From: Planctomycetota bacterium
GTDB lineage: Bacteria; Planctomycetota; SZUA-567
DNA: 41,608 nucleotides
NCBI GenBank assembly: GCA_031269935.1
Contig: JAISYL010000237.1
Location: forward strand, 1-41,608
Direction of reading: 5' to 3'
Positions 26,587 to 34,468 of this stretch are shown here, piece by piece; position 1 is the stretch's first letter, and each line of letters starts with the position of its first letter. The translations under genes and the position numbers were made by a program. The notes under the pieces were generated by a model. The model saw only the letters and a list, made by a program, of their open reading frames with translations. It searched no databases and was not told the DNA's origin.

Positions 26587-26615
26587 ATTGGATTCGCGCG
26601 TACTTCTCGAACCCC

Positions 26616-26643
26616 AAAAAAAGGAGAGGCCGGCGGCCTCTCC
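26616..26643 (-). terminator. Rho-independent terminator of the small membrane-protein gene
   Basis: On the minus strand GGAGAGGCC and GGCCTCTCC form a 9-bp stem with a 3-base loop followed by seven T. It lies 35 bp downstream of the stop at 26678. Confidence 0.8.
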
Positions 26644-26677
26644 CCTGGTTGGTTTCATCGGCTTTCATCGGCGCGGC

Positions 26678-26968
26678 TCATAAACCGCGGTTGTGGTAAT
26701 GGTCCTCTGGCCGGTAAAGACCCTTTTCCTGCATATGGGCCCAAAACATGCCGTTCAGGAAAAGGCCCGAAGTGGCCAGGGCGATAAAACCGGCGCACAT
26801 CAACAGGTTGATTTCGCCGACGGCCCCCAAAAACAGGGCGGCAAACCCCGCCAGCAACACCACAACCGCGATGGAAACATTTTTGCGGTCGGCCCCGGCG
26901 GCCTCGCCGCTCTTTACCGCCATCCTTTCCGAACCCACAAACCGCCTGGAACTCAATACCGTACTCAT
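26678..26968 (-). CDS. Small two-helix membrane protein, unknown function
   Basis: 96 residues from ATG 26968, with AAAGGAGA at ideal spacing. About 30 polar N-terminal residues precede two hydrophobic helices, NVSIAVVVLLAGFAALFLG and LLMCAGFIALATSGLFLNG. A tail with His and aromatic residues (FWAHMQEKGLYRPEDHYHNR) follows. I do not recognise the family; the layout, with both ends cytoplasmic, resembles YiaA/YiaB-like two-helix proteins only in general shape. It is a single-gene unit with its own promoter (27074-27101) and terminator (26616-26643), divergent from ilvD. Upstream in-frame codons to 27058 lack a ribosome site. Confidence 0.7.
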   Translation of the reverse strand: MSTVLSSRRFVGSERMAVKSGEAAGADRKNVSIAVVVLLAGFAALFLGAVGEINLLMCAGFIALATSGLFLNGMFWAHMQEKGLYRPEDHYHNRGL

Positions 26969-27073
26969 GGCTAATCTCCTTTCGCAAAGTGATTTAAACA
27001 GGCTGCCGTCCGCCATAAGGCGGCAACCGCTTGAACGGGCCGTCACTCGACGGTTCAACGATCAACTTTTATC

Positions 27074-27101
27074 ATTGTAACTTGAAACCGGAGCTTGTCA
27101 A
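27074..27101 (-). promoter_or_regulatory. Sigma-70-type promoter of the small membrane-protein gene
   Basis: On the minus strand TTGACA (27096-27101) and TACAAT (27074-27079) are separated by 16 bases. A perfect -35 and a near-consensus -10 read into the gene starting at 26968. Confidence 0.65.
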
Positions 27102-27147
27102 GCCAATTCGCCCAAATTCCCCCGCATTTTTCTTAAAGGAAATCCCG

Positions 27148-27175
27148 TTGTTTAAAAAAAGCGGGCCGCTATAAT
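27148..27175 (+). promoter_or_regulatory. Sigma-70-type promoter of ilvD
   Basis: TTGTTT (27148-27153) and TATAAT (27170-27175), 16 bases apart, lie about 60 bp before ilvD. The -10 is perfect. Confidence 0.65.
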
Positions 27176-27233
27176 ATTCCGGGCGGGGCGGAACAAATCG
27201 AACCGGATCCGATCCGGACCGACGGAAAGGAAA

Positions 27234-29036
27234 ATGATCGGCATGGATAAACCTGGACAAAAATCGAACCGGGGCGGAAACCGAAAGAGGATTGCGGCCA
27301 ATCCCGGACCCAATCCGGGAATAGACGCCCTGCGCCGCCAGGGCGGTCGGATAGTCACCGAGCCCAGGCACATGTCCCCGGCCTGGGGCCTGATGCTGGC
27401 CTCTGGAACCGTCAAATCCCTAGCCCGGCGGAAAAGGCCCCTGATCACCATCGTCAACTCCTTTTCCACCCAGGCGCCCGGCCACGCCCACCTGCGCGCC
27501 CTGGAGGAGGAAATCCGCCGGGAACTCGTCCGCCTCGGCGCCAATGTCTGGCTGGCCAATGTCGGAGGGGTGGTTTGCGACGGCGTCGCCATGGGCCATT
27601 TCGGAATGAAATATTCGCTCGCCTCGCGGGAGTTGATAACCGATCAAATCGAAACCATCCTGGTCGCCCATCCCTGCGACGGCTGGATAGGCATCGGCAA
27701 CTGCGACAAGATCGTCCCGGCCATGTTCAACGCCATGGCCAGGATCAACATTCCCTCGGTCTATATCGGAGGGGGCCCGATGCTGGCCGGCCGGAACAAT
27801 ACCGATCTCATCTCCATATTCGAGGCGGTCGGCAGGAACGCGGTCGGCGGAATGTCGGACCGGGAACTTGAGCGCCTGGCCGCCGGCGCCTGCCCCGGCT
27901 TCGGCTGCTGCGCCGGCCTGTTCACCGCCAACTCCATGAATTGCCTGGGCGAGGTCCTGGGCATAACCCCCCCCGGCAACGGCACCGTGACGGCGGAATT
28001 GTGGGCCGACGCGAAAAAAACCCGGCGCAAAATCAATCCGGCCCGCCTGAAAATGGCCCGCCGGGCGGCCCGCCTGGCGATCGAGGCGGTGAAAATCGGC
28101 CTGCGCCCGCTCGATCTCGTCACCCGCCGCTCCCTCGACAACGCCTTCATCTGCGACATGGCCATGGGCGGCTCCTCCAACACCATCCTTCACACCCTGG
28201 CCCTGGCCGCCGCCGCCGGGGTCGATTACGGCCTCGGCCGCATCGATGACATCTCCCGGCGGACCCCCTGCCTCTGCAAACTGTCGCCCTCGCGGCCGGA
28301 AGTGCACATGGAGGATTTCGACCGGGCGGGCGGGGTGGCGACGCTGCTCCGGGAAATCATGGAAAACACCCGGGCCGGCCTCGATCCCGCCGCCCCCGCC
28401 CTGGGAGGAACCCTGGGGGATCGCCTGAAAAACGCCGGGAAACCCGACGGCGACGTCATCCGGCCGGCCGGCCGGCCGTTTTCGCCCGGCGGCGGCCTCG
28501 CCATACTCTCCGGCAACCTGGCGCCGGCCGGATCGGTGGTGAAAACGGTGGGGGTGGCCGACGACATGCGCGAATTCACCGGCCCGGCCCGGGTTTTCGA
28601 CTCGGAGGAGGCCGCCCGGGACGGAATCCTTTCCGGGAAAGTGAAGGACGGCGACGTGGTGGTAATCCGCTACGAGGGGCCCAGGGGGGGACCCGGCATG
28701 CGGGAAATGCTTTCCCCCACCGCCGCCATCCAAGGCGCCGGCATCCGGGCCGCCCTGGTGACGGACGGGCGCGTCAGCGGCGGCACCCGGGGACTCTGCG
28801 TGGGACACGTAAGCCCGGAGGCGGCCGCCGGCGGGCCCTTGGCGATTCTCCGGGACGGCGACGAAATCGCCATCGACGCCGACGGCCGCCGGGTCGACGT
28901 CCTGCTTTCCCGGGCCGAAATCGGGCGCCGGCTCAAAAAACTCGCTCCCTTCGTCGCCAAGGTGGGAAGCGGCTGGCTGGCCCGCTATGCCGCCTCCGTC
29001 TCCTCGGCCGATCGAGGGGCCGTCCTCGCCCCGTAA
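27234..29036 (+). CDS. ilvD: Dihydroxy-acid dehydratase
   Basis: 600 residues, IlvD/Edd family. It dehydrates dihydroxy-isovalerate and dihydroxy-methylvalerate in valine/isoleucine synthesis with an Fe-S cluster. Markers are VNSFSTQAPGHAHLRAL, CDGVAMGHFGMKYSLASREL, GNCDKIVPAMF, CPGFGCCAGLFTANSMNC, MGGSSNTILHTLALA and the C-terminal VTDGRVSGGTRGLCVGHVSP. These favour IlvD over Edd. The N-terminus carries about 30 extra polar residues before the conserved start; ATG 27234 (AAGGAAA just upstream) or ATG 27243 are both possible. No other branched-chain gene is near. Own promoter; monocistronic or leading into purD 54 bp later. Confidence 0.93.
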   Translation: MIGMDKPGQKSNRGGNRKRIAANPGPNPGIDALRRQGGRIVTEPRHMSPAWGLMLASGTVKSLARRKRPLITIVNSFSTQAPGHAHLRALEEEIRRELVRLGANVWLANVGGVVCDGVAMGHFGMKYSLASRELITDQIETILVAHPCDGWIGIGNCDKIVPAMFNAMARINIPSVYIGGGPMLAGRNNTDLISIFEAVGRNAVGGMSDRELERLAAGACPGFGCCAGLFTANSMNCLGEVLGITPPGNGTVTAELWADAKKTRRKINPARLKMARRAARLAIEAVKIGLRPLDLVTRRSLDNAFICDMAMGGSSNTILHTLALAAAAGVDYGLGRIDDISRRTPCLCKLSPSRPEVHMEDFDRAGGVATLLREIMENTRAGLDPAAPALGGTLGDRLKNAGKPDGDVIRPAGRPFSPGGGLAILSGNLAPAGSVVKTVGVADDMREFTGPARVFDSEEAARDGILSGKVKDGDVVVIRYEGPRGGPGMREMLSPTAAIQGAGIRAALVTDGRVSGGTRGLCVGHVSPEAAAGGPLAILRDGDEIAIDADGRRVDVLLSRAEIGRRLKKLAPFVAKVGSGWLARYAASVSSADRGAVLAP

Positions 29037-29090
29037 AGCGGGCTTGACGTTGACTTTTAAAGAAAATCAAACAACGGGAAAGAATCGATC

Positions 29091-30362
29091 ATGAACTTGC
29101 TGGTGGTGGGTTCGGGCGGCCGGGAACATGCCCTGGCCTGGAAGCTTTCCCAAAGCCCGAAGGTCGCGAAAGTCTTCATCGCCCCGGGCAACTCCGGCTG
29201 CGCCCGGGTCGGGGAATGCGTCGACCTCGATGTCGGCAATCTCCGCACCCTGGTCCGCTGGGCCCGGGAGCACGCCGTCGGACTGGTCGTCCCCGGGTCG
29301 GAAACCCTTTACCGGGCAGGAATCGTCGACGCCTTCCGAAAAGCCGGCATTCCCGCCTTCGGCCCCGATCAATCGGCGGCGGAGTTGGAAAGTTCCAAGT
29401 CGTTCGCCAAAAAATTGATGCGCCGGCACGGCATTCCCACCGCGGATTTCGCCGAATTCGAACAATTCGAGGCGGCCAGGCGCTACCTGGATTCCCGGAG
29501 CGAGGGGCCGGTGGTGGTCAAGGCCGACGGCCTCTGCGCCGGCAAGGGGGTGACGGTCTGCCAGAACCTGGCCGAGGCCGAACGGGCGGTGGAGCGGATG
29601 ATGCGGGATCGGGAATTCGGCGACGCCGGCGCCAAGGTGGTCATCGAGGAAATGCTCCGGGGCCGGGAAGTGACCGTTCTCGCCCTCACCGACGGCAGGA
29701 CCATCGCCCCCCTGGCCTCCTCCCAGGATCACAAGGCCGCCTACGACGGGGACGCGGGCCCCAATACCGGCGGCATGGGCGCCTATTCCCCCGCCCCGAT
29801 GCTCACCGAACCCATCATGGACGAGGTGATCGCCCGCATCCTGGTGCCGACCGTCCACGCCCTTAACGAGGAGGGACGCCGGTTCCGGGGCCTGCTTTAC
29901 GCCGGCCTGATGCTGACCGGCGGCGGCCCCAGGGTGTTGGAATACAATGTGCGCTTCGGGGATCCGGAAACCCAGCCGGTGCTGATGCGGCTGAAATCGG
30001 ATTTGTTCGAGCTCCTGGACGCCACCGTCCGGGGGAAGCTGGCCGACCGGACGCTGGAATGGCGGGAGGAGGCGGCGGCCTGCGTGGTGCTGGCCTCCGG
30101 CGGCTACCCGGGACCCTACGCCAAGGGCAAGCCCGTCTCCGGCCTGGAGCGGGCGGAGGCGCGAAAGGACACCGTGGTGTTCCACGCCGGCGCCCGGAGC
30201 GCCCCCGGGGGCGGGGTGATCACCGACGGGGGCCGGGTATTCGGGGTCACCAGCCTCGGCCCGGACATCGCCGGGGCGGTCCGGAACGCCTACCTCGCGG
30301 TTTCCGACATCTCCTTCGAGGGCATGCGCTACCGTTCCGACATCGGAAGGCTGGCGCTGTGA
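29091..30362 (+). CDS. purD: Phosphoribosylamine-glycine ligase (GAR synthetase)
   Basis: 423 residues. It joins phosphoribosylamine and glycine with ATP in purine synthesis. The N-domain start is MNLLVVGSGGREHALAWKL. The ATP-grasp core contains VVKADGLCAGKGVTVC, VIEEMLRGREVTVLALTDG, SQDHKAAYDGDAGPNTGGMG and EYNVRFGDPETQPVL. Then comes ASGGYPGPYAKG, a PurD hallmark. The C-terminus is TSLGPDIAGAVRNAYLAV. The last base pair of its stop is shared with the GTG start of yfbR, so the two nucleotide-metabolism genes are coupled. Confidence 0.96.
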   Translation: MNLLVVGSGGREHALAWKLSQSPKVAKVFIAPGNSGCARVGECVDLDVGNLRTLVRWAREHAVGLVVPGSETLYRAGIVDAFRKAGIPAFGPDQSAAELESSKSFAKKLMRRHGIPTADFAEFEQFEAARRYLDSRSEGPVVVKADGLCAGKGVTVCQNLAEAERAVERMMRDREFGDAGAKVVIEEMLRGREVTVLALTDGRTIAPLASSQDHKAAYDGDAGPNTGGMGAYSPAPMLTEPIMDEVIARILVPTVHALNEEGRRFRGLLYAGLMLTGGGPRVLEYNVRFGDPETQPVLMRLKSDLFELLDATVRGKLADRTLEWREEAAACVVLASGGYPGPYAKGKPVSGLERAEARKDTVVFHAGARSAPGGGVITDGGRVFGVTSLGPDIAGAVRNAYLAVSDISFEGMRYRSDIGRLAL

Positions 30363-30985
30363 GCGGGCATTTCTTCGCCTACGTCTCCCGCATGCGGCTG
30401 ATCCGGCGCTGGAGCCTGATGCGCGGCGGCAGCCCCGAAAACCTCCAGGAGCATTCCCACCGGGTCGCCCTGTTCGCCCACGCCCTGGCCGCCATCGGCA
30501 ACCGAATCTTCGGAAAATCCCTGGACGGGGAAAGGGCCGCCTTTCTCGCCCTCCTGCACGACGCCGGCGAAGTCATGACCGGCGATCTTCCCACCCCGGT
30601 CAAATATTTCAGCCCCGGGTTCCGGGAATCCTGGCGCGGCCTGGAGGCGGCGGCGGCCCGGCGGCTCCTGGAACTGCTCCCCCCGGAATTCCGGGCCGAC
30701 TACGAACCGGCCCTTTTCCCCCGGGAGGCGGACGCCGCCGGCTGGCGGCTGGTGCGGGCCGCCGACAAGCTCTGCGCCTGGCTCAAGTGCCGGGAGGAAC
30801 TGCGGGGAGGCAACCGCGAGTTCGCCCCGGCCGAACGGGCGATCCGCCGGCAACTGGCCGAACTGGAAATGGAGGAGGTCGACTATTTCCTGGAGGTTTT
30901 CGCCCCGGGATTCGCCCTGGCCCCGGACGAATTGGGACCGCCCGGGCCGGAGACGCCGCTTTCGCCGGCGGAATTCCGGGAATGA
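30359..30985 (+). CDS. yfbR: 5'-deoxynucleotidase (YfbR-like HD-domain phosphohydrolase)
   Basis: 208 residues with the HD-domain layout of E. coli YfbR, which dephosphorylates deoxyribonucleoside 5'-monophosphates. FFAYVSRMRLIRRWSLMRGG opens the protein. The metal-binding His is in NLQEHSHRVALFAHALAAIG, the HD pair in LALLHDAGEVMTGDLPTPVK, and the late Asp in RAADKLCAWLKCREEL; NREF and DYFLEVF close it. Starts at GTG 30359 overlapping the purD stop; a longer upstream reading inside purD is not credible. Its stop overlaps the next gene's ATG (ATGA). Confidence 0.9.
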   Translation: MSGHFFAYVSRMRLIRRWSLMRGGSPENLQEHSHRVALFAHALAAIGNRIFGKSLDGERAAFLALLHDAGEVMTGDLPTPVKYFSPGFRESWRGLEAAAARRLLELLPPEFRADYEPALFPREADAAGWRLVRAADKLCAWLKCREELRGGNREFAPAERAIRRQLAELEMEEVDYFLEVFAPGFALAPDELGPPGPETPLSPAEFRE

Positions 30986-31887
30986 GGAAATCCACCGCCA
31001 ACCTCATGGGCGTCACGGCGCTGATCGGCTGGAGCATGAACACCGCCGTGACCAGGCGAATAACCGAAGCGCAGGTTTTCGGCATGCCGGCGCTGTCGTT
31101 CACCGCCGCCGGGGCCGTACTAATCGTCTTCGACCTGATCCGGGGCGCCGGAAACCCCCGCCGGGCCGGAGCCGGGCCCCGCTTCTGGATCCTGGGCGGC
31201 GGCGCCTTCGTGGCCTATGAACTGCTTTACGCCCTGGCCCTGGCCCGGGCCGATTCGCGGGAGGCCGCCCTGCCCCTGGGACTGGTCAATTACCTCTGGC
31301 CCACCGCCATTCTGCTGCTGCTGCCGCTGTTCTCCCCCCGCCGTTTCCGCTGGCCCCACTTCCTGATCGGGCTGGCCCTTTCCCTGGCCGGGGCGGCCTC
31401 CGCCCTCCTCTGGAACCTGGATCGATCGGCGATGTGGGGAATCCTCGGGAAAAACCGCCTGGCGTTCGCCATGATGCTTCTCGCCGCCTTCCTGTGGGGA
31501 TTCTATTCCCACGCGGCGCGGCGCTGGGGGGGCGGCGCCAACGGGGTGGGGTGGTTCCAATTGACCGCCGGCCTGGCCTTTTTCCTCTTGTGGCTGGAGT
31601 CGGGGGCGAAGCTCGGCTTGACCGGCGAGCTGCTGCTTCCCCTGCTTCTCCACGCCCTCCTGGTCAACGCCCTTTCCTACCTGCTCTGGGATTGGGGGGT
31701 GCGCCGGGGGGATCTCGACCAGTTGGGAATTCTCGCCAATTTCCTGCCGCCGGCCTCGACGCTTTTCGGCGTCTGGTACCTGGACGGCGGCGCCACCCCG
31801 GGTCTATGGCTGGGATGCCTCTTGGTGACGGCCGGCGCCTTTTTCTGCCGGCGCGGAATCGCCGAAGGCAAACGGCCGGATTCATGA
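30982..31887 (+). CDS. DMT-superfamily exporter, YddG-like (aromatic amino acid efflux)
   Basis: 301 residues with ten predicted transmembrane helices in two EamA-like repeats. Starts MRKSTANLMGVTALIGWSMN. GLVNYLWPTAILLLLPLF near residue 95 is the YddG-type helix-4 region, and ALSYLLWDWGVRRGDLDQLG occurs in the second repeat. YddG proteins export aromatic amino acids and methyl viologen; the substrate here is inferred only from family shape. Overlaps yfbR by 4 bp and is followed 16 bp later by serA. The purD-yfbR-exporter-serA string looks like one transcript. Confidence 0.8.
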   Translation: MRKSTANLMGVTALIGWSMNTAVTRRITEAQVFGMPALSFTAAGAVLIVFDLIRGAGNPRRAGAGPRFWILGGGAFVAYELLYALALARADSREAALPLGLVNYLWPTAILLLLPLFSPRRFRWPHFLIGLALSLAGAASALLWNLDRSAMWGILGKNRLAFAMMLLAAFLWGFYSHAARRWGGGANGVGWFQLTAGLAFFLLWLESGAKLGLTGELLLPLLLHALLVNALSYLLWDWGVRRGDLDQLGILANFLPPASTLFGVWYLDGGATPGLWLGCLLVTAGAFFCRRGIAEGKRPDS

Positions 31888-31903
31888 GGAGGACGTACGC
31901 GTC

Positions 31904-33526
31904 ATGGGTAAGCTAGTCATCGTGGCCGCCGACGGGATCAAGGGCGGCGGCCTGGAGTTGCTCCGGGAATATTTCGGTCCCGACGGGGTTGTCGCCCGGG
32001 GCGCCTTCACCGAGGACGAACTGATCGAAAAAATCCCCGGCTTCGACGCCCTGTTGGTCCGTTCCGCCACCCGGGTCGGCCGCCGGGCCCTGGAAGCGGC
32101 CGGCCCCCGGCTGAAAATAATCGTCCGGGCCGGAGTCGGGATAGACAACATCGACAAGGCGGCGGCCACCGAACGGGGAATAATAGTCATGAACACCCCC
32201 TTCGGCAACACCGTGTCGGCGGCGGAGCAAACCATCGCCCTGATTTTCGCCGCCGCCCGGAACACCGCCCGGGCCGACCGCCTGATGCAGGAGGGCAAAT
32301 GGGAGAAGAAATCCCTGGTTGGATCCGAAGTGAGCGGCAAAACCCTGGCCGTAATCGGATTGGGGAAAATCGGCCAGCATGTGGTGAGGGTTATGCAGGC
32401 GGCGGGAATGAGGGTGGTCGCCTTCGATCCGTTTTTCCCGGCCGAACGGGCCCGCGAGCTCAAGGTCGAACTTATGCCCGGGATCGACGAAACCCTGGCC
32501 GCCGCCGATTTCGTCACCTTCCACACCCCGCTCACCGAGCAGACCCGGAACCTGCTCTCGGCCGAGCGCATCGCCAGGATGAAAAAGGGGGCGCGGGTGA
32601 TCAATTGCGCCCGGGGCGGCATCATCGACGAGGCCGCCCTGGCCGAAGCGGTTAAATCCGGGCACCTGGCCGCCGCCGGAATGGACGTGTTTTCCCGCGA
32701 GCCGATGACGGAAGGGCCGCTTTTCGGGATCAGGAACATCACCCTCACTCCCCACCTGGGCGCCTCGACCGAGGAGGCGGAGGAACGCTGCGGCCTCCAG
32801 GCCGCGGAACAGGCGATAGCCTATTTCCGGGACGGCGCCATCCGGAACGCCGTCAACATCACCTTTTCCCCCGACCCCGGCCTGGCCGGCTACGCCGAAT
32901 TGGCGGCTTCCATGGGCCGCATCGCCTCCTTCCTGGTCAACGCCCCCGTCACCGAGGTGGAAGTCCGGGCGGGGGGCGATTTCTTCGCCGACAAGGATTG
33001 CGGGATTCTGCGCTTCGCGGCGGTCAAGGGCATCCTCGGCGGCTGCGGGGTGGAAGGGGTCAACGACGTAAACGCCATGTTCCTGGCCCAGCGGCGCGGG
33101 ATCAAGGCCGAACTGGTTCTCGCCGACGCCGCCGCCGACGCCCCCCGAATCGATCACATCGAAATCCGGGTGCGCGGCCGGGCGGGGGATCTGGCCAAGG
33201 AAACCCGGCTGGCGGGTACGGTTTACCAGGACGGGCGCAAGCGTCTCATCCGCATAGACGACGCCGACATCGAGGTGCGCCTGGACAACCATATGCTGTT
33301 CCTGCGCTATCCCGACAAACCCGGCGTCATCGGCAAGGTGGGCACGATTCTCGGAAACCGGGGCATAAACATAGAGAATATGCAGGTGGGAATATTGAAA
33401 CGCCTGGAAAAGGCGTCCATGGTCATCGGCACCGGCGAGGAGGTTCCCCCGGAAGTGGTGGAGGCCATCCGCCTGGACCCCAGGCTGGAAATCGAACGCA
33501 TTTACAGCGTCGATCTTTTCGTCTGA
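31904..33526 (+). CDS. serA: D-3-phosphoglycerate dehydrogenase (long, ASB plus ACT form)
   Basis: 540 residues. First step of serine synthesis. The substrate domain has LVRSATRVGRRALEAAG and VRAGVGIDNID. The Rossmann motif is TLAVIGLGKIGQHVV near residue 147, the catalytic Arg in NCARGGIIDE, Asp/Glu in AGMDVFSREP, and His in LTPHLGASTEEA. After residue 320 an allosteric-substrate-binding domain follows, and a C-terminal ACT domain (FLRYPDKPGVIGKVGTILGN) that usually gives serine feedback control. A GAGGAGG ribosome site precedes ATG 31904. Length and domain order are typical of the long type 1 enzyme. Confidence 0.96.
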   Translation: MGKLVIVAADGIKGGGLELLREYFGPDGVVARGAFTEDELIEKIPGFDALLVRSATRVGRRALEAAGPRLKIIVRAGVGIDNIDKAAATERGIIVMNTPFGNTVSAAEQTIALIFAAARNTARADRLMQEGKWEKKSLVGSEVSGKTLAVIGLGKIGQHVVRVMQAAGMRVVAFDPFFPAERARELKVELMPGIDETLAAADFVTFHTPLTEQTRNLLSAERIARMKKGARVINCARGGIIDEAALAEAVKSGHLAAAGMDVFSREPMTEGPLFGIRNITLTPHLGASTEEAEERCGLQAAEQAIAYFRDGAIRNAVNITFSPDPGLAGYAELAASMGRIASFLVNAPVTEVEVRAGGDFFADKDCGILRFAAVKGILGGCGVEGVNDVNAMFLAQRRGIKAELVLADAAADAPRIDHIEIRVRGRAGDLAKETRLAGTVYQDGRKRLIRIDDADIEVRLDNHMLFLRYPDKPGVIGKVGTILGNRGINIENMQVGILKRLEKASMVIGTGEEVPPEVVEAIRLDPRLEIERIYSVDLFV

Positions 33527-33539
33527 TTTTGTTTTTTCC

Positions 33540-33567
33540 TTGACATATGTGAAATATGCCCTATATT
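33540..33567 (+). promoter_or_regulatory. Sigma-70-type promoter of the HU-like gene
   Basis: TTGACA (33540-33545) and TATATT (33562-33567), 16 bases apart, 180 bp before the HU-like start. The intervening leader shows no further clear feature. A T-rich stretch just before (GATTTTGTTTTTTCC) follows the serA stop without a good stem. Confidence 0.7.
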
Positions 33568-33746
33568 TCGCCGAAAGTTGATACGGTTTCGGTTGGCCGC
33601 GTTCCCGGCGGCCCGGAAGGCGCCCGGGAGCGGCCTTTTCGGGGTTCTCCGGTTTCATCGCGTTTCCGGCGTATTTGGCCGCTGGCCGGCGGGGAATGGG
33701 AAGTTTTGCCGGCGGCCGGCTTTTTTCAGGAAGGGGAGGGATTGGA

Positions 33747-34223
33747 ATGGCTGCCAAAATCGAGGTGCTGCGCAAGCGGCAATTGGCCCAGTCGCTGGTG
33801 GACAAAACCGGCGCCAAGTTGAAGTACGCGGCGGCGGTGGTTGATTTCATCTTTGATGAAGTCGCCAGCGCGGTGGCGAAGGGAATCAAGGTCAACGTCA
33901 AGGATTTCGGGATTTTCGTCAAGGCCCAGCGCAAGGCGCGCACGGGACACAATCCCGCCACCGGAGCGCCGATAAAGATCAAGGCGTCGGTGAAGCCCCG
34001 CTTCTCCGCCTCCAAGGCGTTCAAGGAGGCGGTCATAGGCAAGAAATACACGGTACACGCCGATCTGGCCGCCTTGGCCGCGGCGGCTTCAAGCAACGCC
34101 GGCAAGCCCGCCCTCAAAAAATTATTCCCGGCGCCCAAGCCCGCCGCCAAAAAGCAGCCGTTGGCCAAGAAACCCGCCGCCAAAAAGGTTTCGGCCAAGA
34201 AACCGGCAAATTCCAAGCGCTGA
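33747..34223 (+). CDS. HU-family DNA-binding protein with histone-H1-like Lys/Ala/Pro tail
   Basis: 158 residues. Residues 1-90 are an HU/IHF-type fold: LRKRQLAQSLVDKTGAKLKY, VKDFGIFVKAQRKARTGHNP (beta-arm region) and PKIKASVKPRFSASKAFK-like sequence to the end of the domain. The last 45 residues are a disordered tail with PAAKK-type repeats (PKPAAKKQPLAKKPAAKK), similar to eukaryotic H1 and to tails in some bacterial histone-like proteins. It should bind and compact DNA. The ATG at 33747 has AGGAAGGGGAGGG before it; earlier in-frame ATGs lack this. Own promoter at 33540. Confidence 0.88.
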   Translation: MAAKIEVLRKRQLAQSLVDKTGAKLKYAAAVVDFIFDEVASAVAKGIKVNVKDFGIFVKAQRKARTGHNPATGAPIKIKASVKPRFSASKAFKEAVIGKKYTVHADLAALAAAASSNAGKPALKKLFPAPKPAAKKQPLAKKPAAKKVSAKKPANSKR

Positions 34224-34274
34224 ACAGGCGGAGCCCGCCCCCCGGCAAATTTCGAATCCGACGCGACTAAACGC

Positions 34275-34302
34275 TCGCCGTCCGTTTTCCAGCGGACGGC
34301 GA
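34275..34302 (+). terminator. Stem-loop after the HU-like gene, possible transcript end
   Basis: CGCCGTCCG and CGGACGGCG pair (extended by a T-A pair) around TTTTCCAG, 52 bp after the HU-like stop. No T tract follows, so termination would need Rho or the stem serves as an mRNA 3' block. Confidence 0.4.
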
Positions 34303-34368
34303 CGCCGAAACGGAGGATTCGGCCGTTTTATGCCGGTTCGCCGGCGGCAACACGATTCGTCAACAAGG

Positions 34369-34463
34369 GCGCGGAAATAAATAACATTTACAACTTCGGC
34401 ATGAAAAAGTCCCGCGGGCGTTGAACCGCCGCTCCCTAGGGTGAACGTTATTTCTTTACGCGA
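34369..34463. repeat. 95-bp inverted-repeat element before the cation-diffusion gene
   Basis: GCGCGGAAATAAATAACATT at the left pairs imperfectly with AACGTTATTTCTTTACGCGA at the right. The arms of about 23 bp match at roughly 18 positions around a GC-rich centre with a small inner hairpin (CCCGCGGG). The right arm resembles the core of the 34-bp palindrome at 14820 (CGTAAAGAAATAA). It ends 5 bp before the proposed start of the next gene. Probably a second, smaller mobile-repeat family. Confidence 0.5.
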
Positions 34464-34468
34464 TCCAA

